Assembly: GCA_019321725.1 (NCBI GenBank)
Contig: CM033118.1
Location: forward strand, 11,310,071 to 11,374,070
Length of the DNA: 64,000 nt
Origin: Paulownia fortunei
Lineage: Eukaryota > Streptophyta > Magnoliopsida > Lamiales > Paulowniaceae
Direction: 5' to 3'
Part shown: positions 1-12,835 of the stretch, one piece after another
Layout of the letters: every line of letters starts with the position of its first letter
Position numbering within the stretch: the stretch's first letter is position 1
Made by a program: the position numbers and the translations under genes
The notes under the pieces: generated by a model
Seen by the model: the letters and a program-made list of their open reading frames with translations, nothing else
The model's database searches: none
Told to the model about the DNA's origin: nothing

Positions 1-639
1 GCTCTCCTTGCCTCCAAGAATAACTTTCTTATCTTCAAGAATGGCTCTCTCTGTCCAGCAGCACCTTCTTCTACCCAGAATACCTTCTCACATCCCATAA
101 TGCCTTTCCAGGCTCTTTGGGGTCTTTAAAATCAGATGGGAGATGCCCTAAGGTGGGAAAAAAGCCAATTTTGCCCATTTTATCTACGTGGCAGTGCCTA
201 GGCCCTAAACATTTTATTTAAAACCAATTTCTTGAGCACCTGTATCCACTTACAATTAATTTTTCACCACTTTTTTAGCTAAAATTATTTTTGGTGTCTC
301 ATAAGAATTGTATCCCTATCTCTTAGATTTCTATATATTCATAAATCATCTAAATATGACATCTGTGCAGAGACTTATACCTAAAAATCCATGATGTGTC
401 ATATTAGAAAGTTTCAGTCAAGTGTTAACTATTAAACTCGATATTTCTCATTAAAATTAAAGAAACTGGATTTTGTGGTGAAATTAAAAGTTTTATATCT
501 ATCTCTTGGTTTTCCAATGAATTAAGAATCAAGTCAATATGATATTGGAGCAAATAATTATGATTGAAATATAAACATTGCCATCAATAGCACCACAATG
601 CGGGTTCTTTCAAAATTTGAACCAAGGTTTTGTTTCTTT
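1..639. other. Unassigned AT-rich DNA
   Basis: I see no coding region, repeat partner within the window or RNA gene here. The first 170 bases are slightly richer in C and less A/T-skewed than the rest, but give no recognisable protein. From about 640 the minus-strand copia relic begins, so part of this stretch could be its decayed RNase H end, although no motif supports that. Confidence 0.4.
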
Positions 640-1412
640 CCATTTTCTTCTCATTTGCTATTACCTAAAAGATTTCAAAATACTTGTATAAAAAGTAACA
701 TAAATACTTGAATACAAACCAAAAGTTAATCAAAAGGTATATGAATTGTTGGTATAAAACTAACTTATCTAAAATCAAATCATTTGATTGACTTAGAAAA
801 TCAAATATTCTAGCTTTCAAGTTTGTAATGGATCTCTGAAGATTGCAAACCTTTTGCTCTTTCGTTTCATATGAAGACCTTAGGCCGATTAACTTGTATC
901 CTATTCTCATTACCCCTATTGAGAAAGGTGGTCTTCATATCCCTTTGCTATGTCTATTAGTCATAATATATAGAGATAGCCAATAGGATCCAAATGGACT
1001 TTAGCATTGTAACTAGTAAAAGGTCTCCTCAATAGTTAAAACCTTGACTTTAATTGTAACACCTTGCTACTAGTCTTGCCTTTATAAGTCACCACCTCCC
1101 CATGTTTTCTAATTTTATGTTTGTGGACCTAATTGCAGCCAATGAAACCATTCCCTCTAATAAGCCCACCAAGGTCAATACCTTGTTGGAATACACGGAG
1201 TCCATTCAGATTGCAAAGTATTTTGCCATCTTCCCAAATTAATGTCATACATCATTACTCCTTGGAGGTTGTGTATTAGAATTTTAGTAATTTGTTCATG
1301 CACTATTGCCACTTGTGCTATAAATTGTGGTTCTTGAACTTCTTTGAGCTCTGTGATCTAGCCATTTCTACCGAATAGAAATTCCTTATTCTTAAGAAGA
1401 TGGCATCCTTAG
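640..1412 (-). pseudogene. Ty1/copia reverse transcriptase relic 1 (3' part)
   Basis: This is a decayed Ty1/copia polymerase region read on the minus strand. The RT signature MKTAFLN is readable around 920-945 and VCNLQRSI around 830-850, the latter matching the VCKLxRSIYGLKQ motif that follows it in copia RT. Upstream on the minus strand (1250-1412) lies the integrase-RT linker. Stops and frameshifts break every frame. The coding strand is cut at 1412 by solo LTR J, and the missing upstream integrase part reappears at 4035-4630. A parallel copy lies at 4640-6240. What is seen is the motifs and their order; the copia assignment follows from the family's conserved RT block. It is not functional. 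Confidence 0.75.
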
Positions 1413-4034
1413 TGTGATAATCGAACCTCTCACTACTCACCTAGCCAAATATGATTCGTGCATTATGTGCTAATTTTATATGCTACTTGCGACATTCTTG
1501 AATATTGAACTTAATTCTGAAGCTCTCGCATGGTATTAGTTATTGAATTTCCTAACCTAAGTGGTTGATTTTGTATTGAGATAAGAAGAAATTTAGGTAT
1601 CAATATAGTAAATAGTGCTAGGTTACACATGGTAACCTTAGGAGTTCAAAAGGTGTCACCAAAAAGTTTATAAAAAGTGAGTCGGTTTGATCATGAATTT
1701 TAATATTATATGTATATTTAAATCATACACTTGGGACTACTAGACATATAATACTATATTTTAAATGTTATATAACTAGGTTCATAGGTTTGTAACACTA
1801 TCGGTGCACAAACTTATCAATTGGGCAAGAACCGATGAAGAACCTAATGAACGAACATAGGAATTGGCTACGAGAATGAATGGTGACTAATATAGGTTGC
1901 AAAAAAATAAGAATATGTGAGAGACACAAGATTATGGCTGCAAGATAAGGGAGAAAATCAGATTATACCATTACATGCCACCTCATGCTTAGGCTTATCA
2001 AGCTAGCACGTCAACCTATTCTTCACTCTTAAACTAACAGCCACGAATTGAACCTTCTTCTTCACCATTAAAGATTTTAAATACATAGAAAAAGCTCAAT
2101 AAATAGGTCCTAAGTGATTCCAACCAAAAAAGGAGGCAAAATAAAGGAGAAATAACCAAGTTCAAGTAGAAAATTGTGTAAGGTGAGCTTAACCTACGGG
2201 TTTGGCATGACTTTTAGATTTATTTTGAGGTTTATTAGCTTATTAAGCTTTGAATATTATTTATAAATGTGTTATTATGTTATTAGATAGGCGTTGGTGC
2301 ACAAAGAAAGGGTTTTTGGTTGCAAGTACTTGATAGAAAACACTTGTGTTAGAAACTGTCACCTTGTTGTATTCTTATGTTTTAGGCTACAAAAGTGTAT
2401 GGTATGTTGAATAAAACCTGTAATTATCAACATATACATGTTTATATATGGGTTAAGAGTATTGGGATAAATTTCATCAGTTAAAAATTGAAATTTGGCA
2501 TGATATTGAAGAAACACTCAAAATTGCAAAAGTAAGAATATTTGTTCTGGTTTGCTGTGAAGGGATTGAATTAGAGGACCTAGATATATGTGTTTTGGAA
2601 ACTTTATGGCATGGTTATATTTTTCTAAATTTATCTAAATGTGGGAAAAAATTTAGAGTGAACACATATTCCTAAGGATGTCAAAATGTCTATGAAACCT
2701 AATGTGGCAGCAAGGAAATTAGAAGGTGAAAATCTGTCCCATTTGATAACTTAGTATATTTCGGCCTAAACATGTTGCTATTGAGTTCTAATAATTAGGT
2801 ACATGCTATTAGAGTGATAATACTTCAATTACATGATGTTTAGATGTGTTTAAGATGGGAAATTAAAGTATTTAAGGGACTATATTGGGTTCTAATTTGT
2901 GAAAGCTTGATTGTTACCTAGATAGCTTGGTGTTTAAGGTCTTAGTATGAGATTGTGTGCTTTCAACTTGCCAAATTGGGAATGTTGCTTGATGTTGGGT
3001 AATATTACAGGCTATTTTACATCTAAGATTGGAGAGGAATACTAAACAAATATAGACTAAGCCACCAACCAAGTGAAAGGTGCGTAAAGATTCATTTGCA
3101 ACTACAATGCATAGACATAGTAAATATGTGATTTATATGTAATATCATAGATCATATGTGTATAGCAGAAGGCACGCATTACTATCATTCATGTCTATTG
3201 AGTATACATACATGGATATTGGCACGTGCATACATCATATACGAGCATTATGATAAATCTTGCATTGCACGGCATAATTCTGAGTAAGAAAAATATTTTG
3301 CTGACCACTACTAGTGCACCAAAGCATACATGGATTTGCATGGTTATATTTATAGATTTGCATGCTTATGAGTATGCATGGACTTGCATGTTTATATCAT
3401 TATTGACCATTGGATTATAGTAGTGTGCAGAGCTTTTTTCCAATACATGGGATAGTAGCATTGGTCAGAGGCCCAAGAAAGAAATGATTTTGAGATAAAT
3501 GTTTTGATGCATGAAATTTCATTGTGGGCATAGCATTTTTGAGATGCATGACTTGATATTGTGGATTATTCTTTGACATGCATAATATTTACTTGCTGAG
3601 TATTAGCTCATATAGTTTATACATTGTAGGTGAGTATGACAATGCTTGAAGCATCTTTTGCTGGTTGGGTGGCTGTTGGAGCTCCTACAGGTGTCTGAGG
3701 GAGTATGTACATGGATGATAACCTATTGGGCTATTTTGTTGGCTTGTTATATTTTAAGATTTTGTATTATATTTTGAGACTAGTACTATATTTTGCTTTT
3801 AAAACTTTACTGTAAACAAATAAATATTGTGGTCATTGTAGGTATTGTGCTTTTATAAAAATATTGATCCTATTATATACAGGACATATGTGAGGAAGTA
3901 TTTTAAACAAGGTTGTTCTTGTAAAAAGTGATTTACCTTTTCTTAAAATGTTACACAAAAAAATAAAATATCTCGTGTACACACAAGTTCTGTCATGTTA
4001 AATTATATTTTATATATAGTTGTTGAGTAGTGGG
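1413..4034 (+). mobile_element. Solo LTR J of a Ty3/gypsy chromovirus-like element
   Basis: A 2.6-kb non-coding block begins TGTGATAATCGAACC and ends near the GTAGTGGG block that precedes the terminal CA in its relatives. It is a close full-length match to LTR J2 at 57069-59773, and more distant kin of the LTRs at 24146, 28824 and 29315, which start TGTAATACC. No internal coding region or PBS follows. Instead the copia integrase relic resumes immediately, so it is best read as a solo LTR inserted in relic 1. The final TTTACA seen in J2 is missing and about 50 bases of the target appear lost, so no target-site duplication can be shown. Short ORFs inside are chance. Confidence 0.75.
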
Positions 4035-4630
4035 ATACTCTACAAATTTGTATAAACTAGATTTTACATCCAACTTGTCTCCCACTAACTATTTTAAGGA
4101 AGCAGAACCGTTCATACTCTTAAGTATGTATACGAAGTCTTTTACCACATCATATCCTATATGATGTTTTTGGACACTGACTTAAATGATATTCTTACTT
4201 AATAAGAATATCACCGATTCTAAGATGAATTCCCAGAATGAATAAGGAAATGAGAGAAAATGAACATGGAATCACTTAAAGAGAGAATCCAATTTCTATT
4301 AGATAATCAAAGAACTTATTACCTTTGTATTCTCGTCCCTAATCACATCAATGAATTTAATACTTTGGTTGGCTTAAATCTTTACTTCATGTCTAAATTC
4401 TTTGAACCTTTCAAAGAATCTTAGAATAATAAAGTAAGAATAGTTTGCTTGTGCACTAACACTTAGTGGACTACATACATGCCATTAGATTAAATCCGAA
4501 GGAATGGTCTGCTCCATTTGTCTTATAAATGGTGATTTAGTTATCTTTCCCTCGAGATAAGTTTTACACATTAGCACCTTATGCAAGTCCAAGAGGTCAA
4601 GCAAATGTGTCATCATGTGAACTCTTTCTT
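4035..4630 (-). pseudogene. Ty1/copia integrase relic 1 (5' part)
   Basis: Minus-strand copia integrase remnant, the upstream half of relic 1. Reading down the minus strand, the pre-integrase/zinc-finger tail gives CKTYLEGKITKSPFIRQ-like sequence around 4500-4590 (with changes), then FERFKEFRHE around 4380-4415 and DKLDVKSSLYKF around 4040-4085, in the order expected for the integrase core and its C-terminal linker. Several stops interrupt it. The right-hand half of relic 2 (5826-6240) is a direct repeat of 4034-4455. Continuity with 640-1412 is interrupted by LTR J. Confidence 0.7.
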
Positions 4631-4639
4631 TAGAGATAT

Positions 4640-6240
4640 AAAATAATCTGCTCATAAAGTTTGTGAGTAATTATTTCTCTTTCTTTGAGAAATCCTTGCA
4701 AACATGGACTTAAAAAAAGAAATTACATGACTCAAAAGTAAGAATCTCTCCTTAGATTCTTCCATGATAAACCCTTTTAGCATCTGATCTATATACTTAG
4801 ATTTAGGATAGTCCGAGCATCCTTTTAGATCTATCTCTATAGATCTTGATCCCCAATCCTTAGGATGCATATCCCAAACCCTCATGGAGAACTCAATACA
4901 TAACAAATCTCGATTGACTGCTACATTCCTACATTATCTGCATGAGTAGAATATCTTCAACAAAAACAAAACAAACATCACCATGATCCCAATAAACCCT
5001 CTTGTACACACTTGGCTCATCAGCACTCCCAAGGAAATCAAACTATTTGATTGACTAAGCAAACAAATGTTCCACCTTTGCAAAAAAAATTCGAGTTCTT
5101 GGTAGTTTTCTAAACCTTGCAAACCTTTTGCTTGCTTCATTTTGATATGAAGACCTTAGGCTGATTAACTTGTATCCCATTCTCTCTACCTATATTGAGA
5201 AAGGCAGTCTTCATATCTTTTTGCTATATCTAGTAGTCATAATGTGTAGATATAACTAGTAGGATATGAATTAACTTTAGCACCATATTTGGTAAAAGGT
5301 CACCTCAACAGTCAACACTTTGACTTTGAGCATAACACTTTGCTACTAGTTGAGCCTTTGTAGATCACCACCTTCCCAAGTTTTCCATTTTTAAGTTTGT
5401 GGACATAATTGTAGCCAATGAGAACCATTCCCTCTAATGGGAACACAAGGGTCAATATTTTGTTAGGATACATGGCGTCCATTTCAAATTACATAACATT
5501 TTATTATCTTCCCGTATCGATCTCATAAACCATTACTCCTTACTTAGATCAACATTCAAAAAGGAGATCCTCCTTGTTGCTTTATAGTAAGAGACCCTTA
5601 CTGTATAAGTAGTCCCGAGATCCTATCAAATCTCCTTGGAGGTTGTGTATTGGAATTTTAGTAATTTGTTCATGAACTATTGCCACTTGTGGTATAAATT
5701 CTAGTTTTTGACTCCTTCAAGCTCTGATCAAGCCATTTCTATCCAATAGAAATTCTTTCGTCACAAGAAGGTATGATCCCTACTCCTTTATTCATAGGAA
5801 TCATATAAATAGTATCAAATAGATTCCTTTGGATACCCCATAAATTTGTACAAATTGGATGTTACATCCAACTTATCCCCCACTAACTGCGTTATGGAAA
5901 TAAGAACCTTCATACTCTTAGGTATGTATATGAGGGGTCTTTACCACATAATATCCCATATGATGTTTTTAGATACCGACTTAAATGATATTCTTAATAA
6001 GAATATCATCAATTCTATTGTGAATTCCCACAATGGAGGAAATAGGTAAAACTCAACATGGAATCACTTAAAGAGAGAATCCAATTCTCCATTAGATAAT
6101 AAAAAATTATTGCCTTAGTATTCTCATCCACATTGATGGATTTAATACTTTCGCTGGCTTAATTCTCTATGTCATGTCTAAATTCTTTGAACCCTTCAAA
6201 GGATCTTAGAATAATGAAGTAAGAATAGTTGCCTACGTGC
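4640..6240 (-). pseudogene. Ty1/copia integrase-RT relic 2
   Basis: A second minus-strand copia pol copy, tandem with relic 1 and in the same orientation. From high to low coordinates it holds the integrase C-terminal part (6240-5830, including DKLDV near 5870 and the following GYPKES), the linker (5830-5500, with HTFL..KNFYW), and RT (5500-4640). RT blocks readable with frameshifts are KAQLVAKCYAQ (family KARLVAKGYTQ) near 5340, MKTAFLN near 5195-5215, GLENY..RWNI near 5060-5110 and SQSKYIDQMLKGF near 4760-4800. The YVDD catalytic block appears degraded near 4950. Many stops; not functional. RNase H is absent because the relic 1 integrase starts at about 4630. Confidence 0.78.
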
Positions 6241-6884
6241 CTAAGTAGCCACCCATTAGGTGGCTAGGCCACCTGTACTCATGTCACCCATCAGGTGCCT
6301 GCATACCAGGCCACCCATACTTTGGGTGGTCAGTGTCCACATGTTAGGTGGCTAGGCACACGCACATCGGGTGCCTATGTGCCGACGCCGCGGCATTGGC
6401 ATTCTATCAACCTGCTGCCTAACTTGTGACCCAATACAAGTCTATCGATAGACCACCTAACGTCAGACATTGGTGGTCAGTAGCCAAAACCTTTTTTTGT
6501 GTTGTACAAAAATTCAAGGTTTTCTCAAAATCTTATTTTTTAATTTTCTTCATTTTATCAAGAAATTTTTTAATTTTCTTCATTTTATCAAGAAATTTTA
6601 AAATTTTGTTCAAAAAACTAATTTTTTTATCAAGAAATCAACTTTCTGATTTTTTATTTATTGCCATGTTTCAAGAAATTAAAGATTACACAAATTTTGA
6701 AATTCTTAAACCAAGAAATCTAATTTCTTAATTCATCTCATTTTTTAAATTATTTTAACAATTAAAATGATAAATAAAATTAATCCCAAATAAAGAAATA
6801 GTTTTGATCATATCAAAACACACATATAAATATTCAATTTATAGCATTAATTAAATAAACATGATGGCAAAGGTATTAAAAATG
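6241..6884 (-). other. Probable copia K1 leader: GC-rich local repeats then AT-rich run
   Basis: The first 220 bases are strikingly GC-rich for this window. They are built of imperfect copies and inversions of a CCACCCAT...AGGTGGCTAGG theme (for example near 6249, 6269, 6298, 6322 and 6347). The remainder is AT-rich with a repeated TTTTTAATTTTCTTCATTTT block at about 6537 and 6569. It lies where the internal leader of the minus-strand K1 copy is expected, and a comparable GC-rich block sits in the same relative place beside K5 (43690-43990). I see no PBS or protein here; the leader assignment is inference from position. Confidence 0.4.
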
Positions 6885-8960
6885 CATAACCTAGGCTCTT
6901 GCGTGGGTCGGGGATGTGAAATACCTTGGAAATTAGAAATTTTAAAAATGACACATCACATGTGAAAATAAGACATCTCAAAACCCATGTAATTGATCGA
7001 ATTATGCATTTTATTACTTTATATGGGAAAGCTTCAAATTTTTTACATAAATTGCACTTCGGCTGATGTAGGGATTGAAATGATTCAAATCGTTATCCCA
7101 ATACTAACCAATCTCCTAGTTCCTCAATTTAAACCCCTTTGATTATAAACTGATTCGCTTCTACAAATCCCAAATGTTATCCCTCTAACAGTATCCACAC
7201 CTTGTATGCCCACTCACAATCGAATCCTAAGCTAGTAGTTTTTGATTTGGTAATTCTATTCTAAAACTATTTTGTTTGGGACAAGAACACACTAACAATT
7301 GAATTAATAATTAAACTAGGTAAAAGGTTGGCGAACTTTTGAAGATAGAAGAAGGAAGAATGGATGAATTTTGGGGATGAAGAAAAAAAATTCAAGAGAG
7401 AATGGGCTATTTTTTCTCGTTTTTATAGTAGAAAATCTGTAATAAAAAGGTCCCTAAAAATGTCTAAGAATTTTTCCAATAAAGGCTACCTCAAGTCCTT
7501 TCCATGTAGAAATCTTTTTCATTTCTTATCTCTAACTCTATTAGGAAGTTTTGTTACATCATAAGGACTTTCCTTTTTCCTTATTACCTCTTAAGAGTTG
7601 GATTCTCAATCCAAGTTCCTCTTGAAATTGGAATCCCAATCTGATTTATTAATGAGCTTCCTACATACCCACACCTAATGGGTGTAGGCCTAATTAACCA
7701 ATTAGGTGCTAGTATAATTGATCCAATCAATTAAAAAATAAATTAATTAGGCCCATCTTTGTTAATTGATCTAATCAATTAATTAAATGATCAAATTCTG
7801 CTCCTAAATCCAATTAGGTTCAACCAATTAACCAATTAATTAATTGAATTAATTCAATACTTGAATTAATTTAAGCCCCACTAATTAATTACATTAATTA
7901 ATTTAATTCAATACTTAGATTAATTTATAGGATTGAAATGGACCTGTCCAAGTGTTATGTGCGACCCCATAGGTTCACTCTAAGCTTGCCATGGGCTAAC
8001 AACTCTTGTAACTTAGTTAAACAAATAATTATTCTGCTAAATTAATCTAGTTAATTAATCCTCTTGAAATTACCCCATTAATCCCAAGAACCCACAAGTC
8101 ATGGGAAACACCGAACTGTGCATCATGACTCATACTCTTAGGTGAACGTGTGAATCTATTCCAGTTACAAATATCATGCAAGTATGGTCCTTTTGTCATC
8201 TAATCTCTCGATTGAACTTAAAACATTGATGTTTAATTGAAACCCCAATAGCTCATTAACTATGTACCCATTCCTAGTAGCTTGACTCGATGATGAACAT
8301 TAGATAACCCCTCATCTAATTTCTATCCATCCTTGGCCAAGGATTTTAGAGTCAAGTACAATAGAACATATAGTAGATTCACCTATTCATATAGATAGGT
8401 GATGGATTCTTTATTGGTTACTCATTAACATCCATACATGAAGATGTTACACCCAATGTAAACGCCTTGTGATTGTCATGCAATTAGGAAATACATCAAA
8501 ATGTAACATGTCGTGCATAAGGTTACCATGGTGCCTCAAGTCCAATGACTAATTCTTGCACTATCGCAATGAGGAAATTCCCATTCAATAATAGAATATT
8601 TTCAATTGGAAATTTTTTAGGTAAGGTAGTTTAGTGTACTTATTCCCCAACAAACACCTATATACATGCACTAGTGTCTCCACACTATTTCCCATGGAAT
8701 GAGGCATCCTCATTTCAAGACTGCATCGTATGTGCATATCTCAGCAGGATCATTGATATCCCATCTCAATGATCCTTAACTTGGAACATTTTTAAGGCCA
8801 CAACCTTAAAGGCATATTCCATAATCGCCATTATATGCATCACCACACCCCATAGTTATATGTGATTTAAGGACTTCATCTAATTTTTATGATAAATTTA
8901 AAATGAAGATCACTAATTAATGAATAAGATTATTTCTACAAATGTATAAGGACGACCAAA
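6885..8960 (-). mobile_element. Copia-type LTR K1 (inverted, 5' end missing)
   Basis: Non-coding copy of the K LTR family, minus strand. It shares with K4 (13267-15014) the block near 7063-7078 (in K4 ATCCCTATTATAGCCGGAG), the very AT-rich TAATTAATT tract (7700-7920), the conserved gene-like block around 8400-8560 and the GGCGATTATGG block near 8825. Its own start, expected beyond 8950, is lost: at 8950-8985 it meets K2 head to head. The 3' end near 6885 is approximate because no clear PBS follows. Confidence 0.65.
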
Positions 8961-8984
8961 CCAATTGACTCGTGAGGCACTACT

Positions 8985-10980
8985 CAATAGCATGGCCGCT
9001 CATATAATGGCGATTATGGAACATGTCTTTATGATTTTGACCTTAAACTCATTTCAAGTTGGGGGTTCATTGAGATGGGATATTGATAAGCCCATTAGAC
9101 TCGCATACACAATGCATGCCAGAAAGAAGGTCAACACATTCCATAGATATTAGCGTATAGACATTAGTATATATGTGTGGGTGCTTGTTAGGGAACAAGT
9201 ACACCAAACATCCCATAGAAAATTCTCAATTGGAAACATTGCTCGTCGAATGAGAATTTTCTAGTTACAATAGTGCATTAAATAGTCCTCAAACTTGAGG
9301 CACCATGTGGCCTTGTGCACAACATCATGCGTATTAATGTATTTCCCAATTGTGTGATAATCATAAGGGGGGTTTACGTTCGGTGTATGATTTTCATGTA
9401 TGGAGGTGAATGAGTCACCAACAGAGGATCCATCACCTATATGGTTGAATAGGTGAATCTCCTATGTTTTTATAGTCCTTGATCCTGAAGACCTGGGCCA
9501 AGGCAGGATAAATCTTAGACGTGGGGTTTTCTAGTAATTCATCAAAGGATTATGTGACTTGTAATGGGATCATAATTATAAGTCATAATAAACTTTCGAC
9601 TAATAATCCATGCCCAAAACTTAATCAGAAATGAGTTGACAGAAAGACTGTATTTGCATGGTGCTCATAACAGAAAGGTTCACTTGCTATTCACCTAAGA
9701 ATATGTAGTCAAGATGCACTGCTAGATGCTTCCATTGACTTGTGAGGTTCTTGAAATTAAGGAGTTAATTCCAAGTGGATTAATTAATTGGATTAATGAA
9801 ATTAGAATATTAATTTATTCATAAGTTGCAAATGTTGCAAGCCCACTGCTAGCTTAATTTTGAACCTAATGGGTCACATATAAATCGCGATGATCCACTT
9901 CAAATTTAATGTGATCCAAATAGTTGGATTCAATTAATTAATGGTGATTAATTAACTTGGGCTAGAATTAATTTAAGGGGTTAAAGTAATTCATCCAAAT
10001 AAATAATAGGGACCTAATAAGAATTAGGGGATAATGGGAGTGAGTTAATTAAGTGATTAGATCAATTAATTAGTTAAGCTTAAATTAATTTAAGGTGCTA
10101 ATTTATGTAAATAAAATGATAAATTTATTTTAATTTGGCCTAATTTTATTAGGTGGCCTTTTATGGAACTAATTAAATAATTAATTTGATCATTTAATTA
10201 TATTATGCTTTTAATTGATGGAGATTAAGTAATTAGACTGTAATAATTAATCAAAGTCTAAGACCATGGGGTCAGAGGCCTATTAGGATTTTTAATTACG
10301 ATAATTAAAGAGTTCTAAAAAATGATGGAAAAAGCTTTGTCTTTGGGAGAAAGAAAGAAGTAAGAGATAAGGAAGGAGAATGTTTCCTAATTGGATTAGA
10401 AAATAGATGAGGATAAAAAAGGAAAGAGTTGGAGACCTAATAGGATTAGGTCAAGACCACTGGGACATCAAATTTTCAGCCATCTCTCCCTCTCCATCTC
10501 TTGTGTTGTTTTATTTTCTTCTACAAGAAAATTCATTCCAACAATGAGGTTCCATCCATTTTGATAAAAGATCAATTCTTCTAATCACTTGTTGATTTAA
10601 GAATTGTACTTCACTCCAAATTAGGCTAGAAACAAAAAGACTAAATTCACTAGCAAGGATTTAGTGCTTGTGGACTTGCTCGAGGTGACAATATCATTGG
10701 ATGAACTACATTTAGAGTTCTTGGTGAATCTTTTTAGGAGATCCTATGAAGGAGTTTGTTTAGAGCTTGAGGAATTTGAATGCCTTCATACTCTTCATTA
10801 ATTAGAGGGCTTGAAAGGTATAATCTCATGAAACTAAGTTGTTTAATTTTATTAAGTGAACAATCAGAAATGAAAACGACAATTGCATAGAATCTGGGAT
10901 TAGTTATTAAACATATGATGTATGTTTTATTTTAATTATTAAAAAAATTTAAATTTCTACTGTGTATACACATATATACA
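8985..10980 (+). mobile_element. Copia-type LTR K2 (plus strand)
   Basis: A plus-strand copy of the same LTR family as K1, running from the GGCGATTATGG block near 9008 through the AT-rich TAATTAATT tract (9780-10250) to about 10980. With K1 it forms a head-to-head inverted repeat centred near 8965, with arms close to 2 kb and many mismatches. The downstream end lacks the GCGAACCCA terminus found in K4. Short ORFs, including one at 8965-9153, are not conserved between copies and are chance. Confidence 0.65.
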
Positions 10981-10984
10981 CTAT

Positions 10985-12548
10985 TGAGTCCTTAACCTAA
11001 TCCCATTAGGTCTTTAACTTCTTTTTGTATTTATCTCATTCAGGTTTATATCCAAGGCATGCCTTGATTAGTTTCCTATTAAGACTCAAAGTCTTAATTG
11101 ATTTCTATCCAAGGCATGGAGTCTTTAATTCATAATCAAAGACCACTAATGGGCCTCTCCTATGAACCCATAAATTTTTAGGCTCTCTAATTAATTAATT
11201 AAGCCAATCAAATTAGTTACAGTGGACTACCTGATTAAATAGGCCGAATTAATTATTTATATTAGTTAAACTAATTTAAAGCATGTTAATTAATTAATCC
11301 AATTAATTAATTAATTACTTCAGAAAGAGCCCATAATCATAATTAGGTCTAATTATTTAATTAGATAAATTAATTTTTTAAATTAATTCTAGCTCTAAGT
11401 TAATTAATATTGATTAATTAACTTGATTCAACTCCTTGGATTTTATTTTAGATGTAAGTGATTTATCTCATTTTATGTATGACCCATTAGGTTCACAACT
11501 AAACTAGCAGTGAGCTTGCAACTATTGGAACTTAGTGAATATAGTAAAATATATTGCAATTAATTAATCAATCTTGGAATTAACTCCTTAATTTTACGAA
11601 CTTCACAAGTCATGAAAAACACCTAGTAGTGCATCATGACTATCTATTCTTAAGTAAAATAGCAAGCAAACCTATTTCGGTTACAAGTACCATACAAGTT
11701 TGATCCTTCCATCAACTAACCTCTCAGTCAAGTATAGGGCATGATTATTAGTAATAACCCTATTTGACGTAATAACTATGATTTTATTTCTAGTTATATT
11801 GAGTCATGATGAATCATTAGAAAACCCCTATCTAATATTCATCCTGCTCTGCCTAGAGTCTTTTCGAGTCAAGGACCATGAAATGCATAGGAGGTTCATC
11901 TATTCTACTAGATAGGTGATGGATTCTCTGTTTGCCACTCATTATCCTCCATACACGAAGATCATACACCTAATGTAAATCCCTTGTGATTGTTATATAA
12001 TCAGAAAATACATCAAAGTATATGATGTCATGTATAAGGTTGCCATGGTGCCTCAAGTCAAAAGAGTAAGTCATGCGTTATCGTAACTAGAAAATTTTCA
12101 TTTAGCGAATAATGTTTTAAGTGAGAATTTTCCATGGGTCTGTTTGGTGTACTCGTTCCCCAACAAGCACTGTACATGTGCACTAGCTTCTCCATGCCAA
12201 TGCTTATAGAGTGAGACATCATACTTTCAAGCATACATCAAGTGTGTGAGTCTTTATGGGCTTGTTGATATACTATCTCAATGAACCCACGACTTGCAAC
12301 TAATTTAAGACCAAAGCTATAAAAGCATGTCCCATGATCGCCATCATATATGTGACCATACCATGTAGCTAAGTATGGTCTAGGAACTTTATCTAATTGA
12401 CTGATTGCAATTAAAGATAAAGAAAATGCTAATTTAATTAATATATTTTGAATAAGATTGCTTTTATAAGAGTATACAAGCGGCCACCAATTGGCACGCT
12501 CTACTCTAATAGGTGCTTGTGGCATGTTGTTATATGTAGAAGCCAACA
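10985..12548 (-). mobile_element. Copia-type LTR K3 (inverted, 3' end missing)
   Basis: Third K copy, minus strand, abutting K2 tail to tail near 10985. The same landmarks recur: CCTAATCCCATTAGG near 11000, the TAATTAATT tract 11180-11410, the block around 11980-12060 and the GATCGCCATCAT block near 12337. The 5' end reads TGTTGGCTTCTACAT on the minus strand at about 12548, resembling the TGTTAGTGCC start of K4. About 0.5 kb of the 3' side is absent. Confidence 0.65.
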
Positions 12549-12735
12549 ACTAGGAGGCTAGCGGCAACGATGGGGTTGGTTGAGGTGGTGGTGGTTAGGG
12601 AGTAAGGAAAATGAAAGATGAAGGATTAAAGAAAAAAAGAAAAGAAAAATAATAGAAAAGATGGGAAATAATAGAAAATTATTTTGAATATTGTTTAATG
12701 GTTGTCCGTTTATCTTCATCTCCCTTTAGTTGAAA
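12549..12735. other. Purine-rich unassigned spacer before assembly gap
   Basis: GGTGGTGGTGG then an A/G-rich run, compositionally like the tandem repeat at 52770-53235 but without convincing base-by-base identity. No gene is visible. Confidence 0.35.
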
Positions 12736-12835
12736 NNNNNNNNNNNNNNNNNNNNNNNNNNNNNNNNNNNNNNNNNNNNNNNNNNNNNNNNNNNNNNNNN
12801 NNNNNNNNNNNNNNNNNNNNNNNNNNNNNNNNNNN
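12736..12835. other. Assembly gap (100 N)
   Basis: Exactly 100 ambiguous bases, the usual placeholder for a scaffold join of unknown size. Orientation and distance across it should not be trusted. A nominal reading frame spanning it is meaningless. Confidence 0.97.

Noticed and set aside
4034..6235. 4034-4455 and 5830-6235 read as a pair of LTRs
   Set aside because: Both translate on the minus strand to copia integrase blocks, so they are duplicated coding sequence, not LTRs.
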